Source of the DNA: Steroidobacteraceae bacterium
GTDB lineage: Bacteria > Pseudomonadota > Gammaproteobacteria > Steroidobacterales > Steroidobacteraceae
Assembly (NCBI GenBank): GCA_013044085.1
Contig: JABEVI010000239.1
Coordinates: forward strand, 1 to 5,522
Reading direction: 5' to 3'
DNA: 5,522 nucleotides
The position numbers were made by a program, and so were the translations under genes. The notes below the pieces were generated by a model. The model was given only the letters and a program-made list of their open reading frames with translations, was not told where the DNA came from and searched no databases. How positions within the stretch are numbered: position 1 is the stretch's first letter; each line of letters starts with the position of its first letter. Of this stretch, positions 5,485-5,522 are shown piece by piece.

Positions 5485-5522
5485 CCAGGCACCCTGGATC
5501 GATAGGAGCGTGAATTTCCAGA
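5485..5522. other. Short stretch upstream of aauB, no promoter identified
   Basis: Only 38 bases remain beyond the aauB start. They contain the likely AGGG ribosome site (5492-5495, minus strand). No convincing -10/-35 pair was seen, so the operon promoter, or further upstream operon genes, must lie outside the window. Confidence 0.4.

Overview
The window is GC-rich, densely coding DNA with codon usage typical of a proteobacterium; the sequence does not allow a finer placement. Two gene sets point at each other and meet tail to tail near position 2140-2200. No tRNA, rRNA, CRISPR array, insertion sequence or obvious repeat was seen, and no stretch over 300 bases lacks a gene.

Plus strand, 1-2202: the C-terminal end of a probable MBL-fold metallo-hydrolase (cut by the left edge), then a complete FAD-dependent aromatic-ring monooxygenase of the MhpA/PHBH type (310-1974), then a 74-residue DUF2783 protein (1978-2202). 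Gaps of 21 and 3 bases suggest one transcript. This trio looks like an aromatic or aryl-acid catabolic unit, but its substrate cannot be read from the sequence.

Minus strand, 5484 down to 2142: five tightly packed genes in the order heavy chain, MauE-like, MauD-like, light chain, small cytochrome c. This is the aauBEDA-orf2 order known for aromatic amine dehydrogenase (AADH) of Alcaligenes faecalis. The light chain carries both tryptophans that form the tryptophan tryptophylquinone (TTQ) cofactor, the catalytic Asp, and a 14-cysteine pattern like AADH rather than the 12-cysteine pattern of methylamine dehydrogenase. AauE (membrane, CxC) and AauD (membrane-anchored thioredoxin fold, CPVC) would fold and oxidise the cysteine-rich light chain in the periplasm. 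The heavy chain is the beta-propeller partner, and the cytochrome probably takes part in passing electrons to the respiratory chain.

Together the window suggests periplasmic oxidation of a primary (aromatic) amine to an aldehyde plus ammonia. A neighbouring cytosolic ring hydroxylase may act on the downstream acid; that link is inference. No mauG-like di-haem TTQ-maturation gene is visible. The most notable local oddity is the last 20 codons of the cytochrome gene, which lie almost wholly antisense to the end of the DUF2783 gene.
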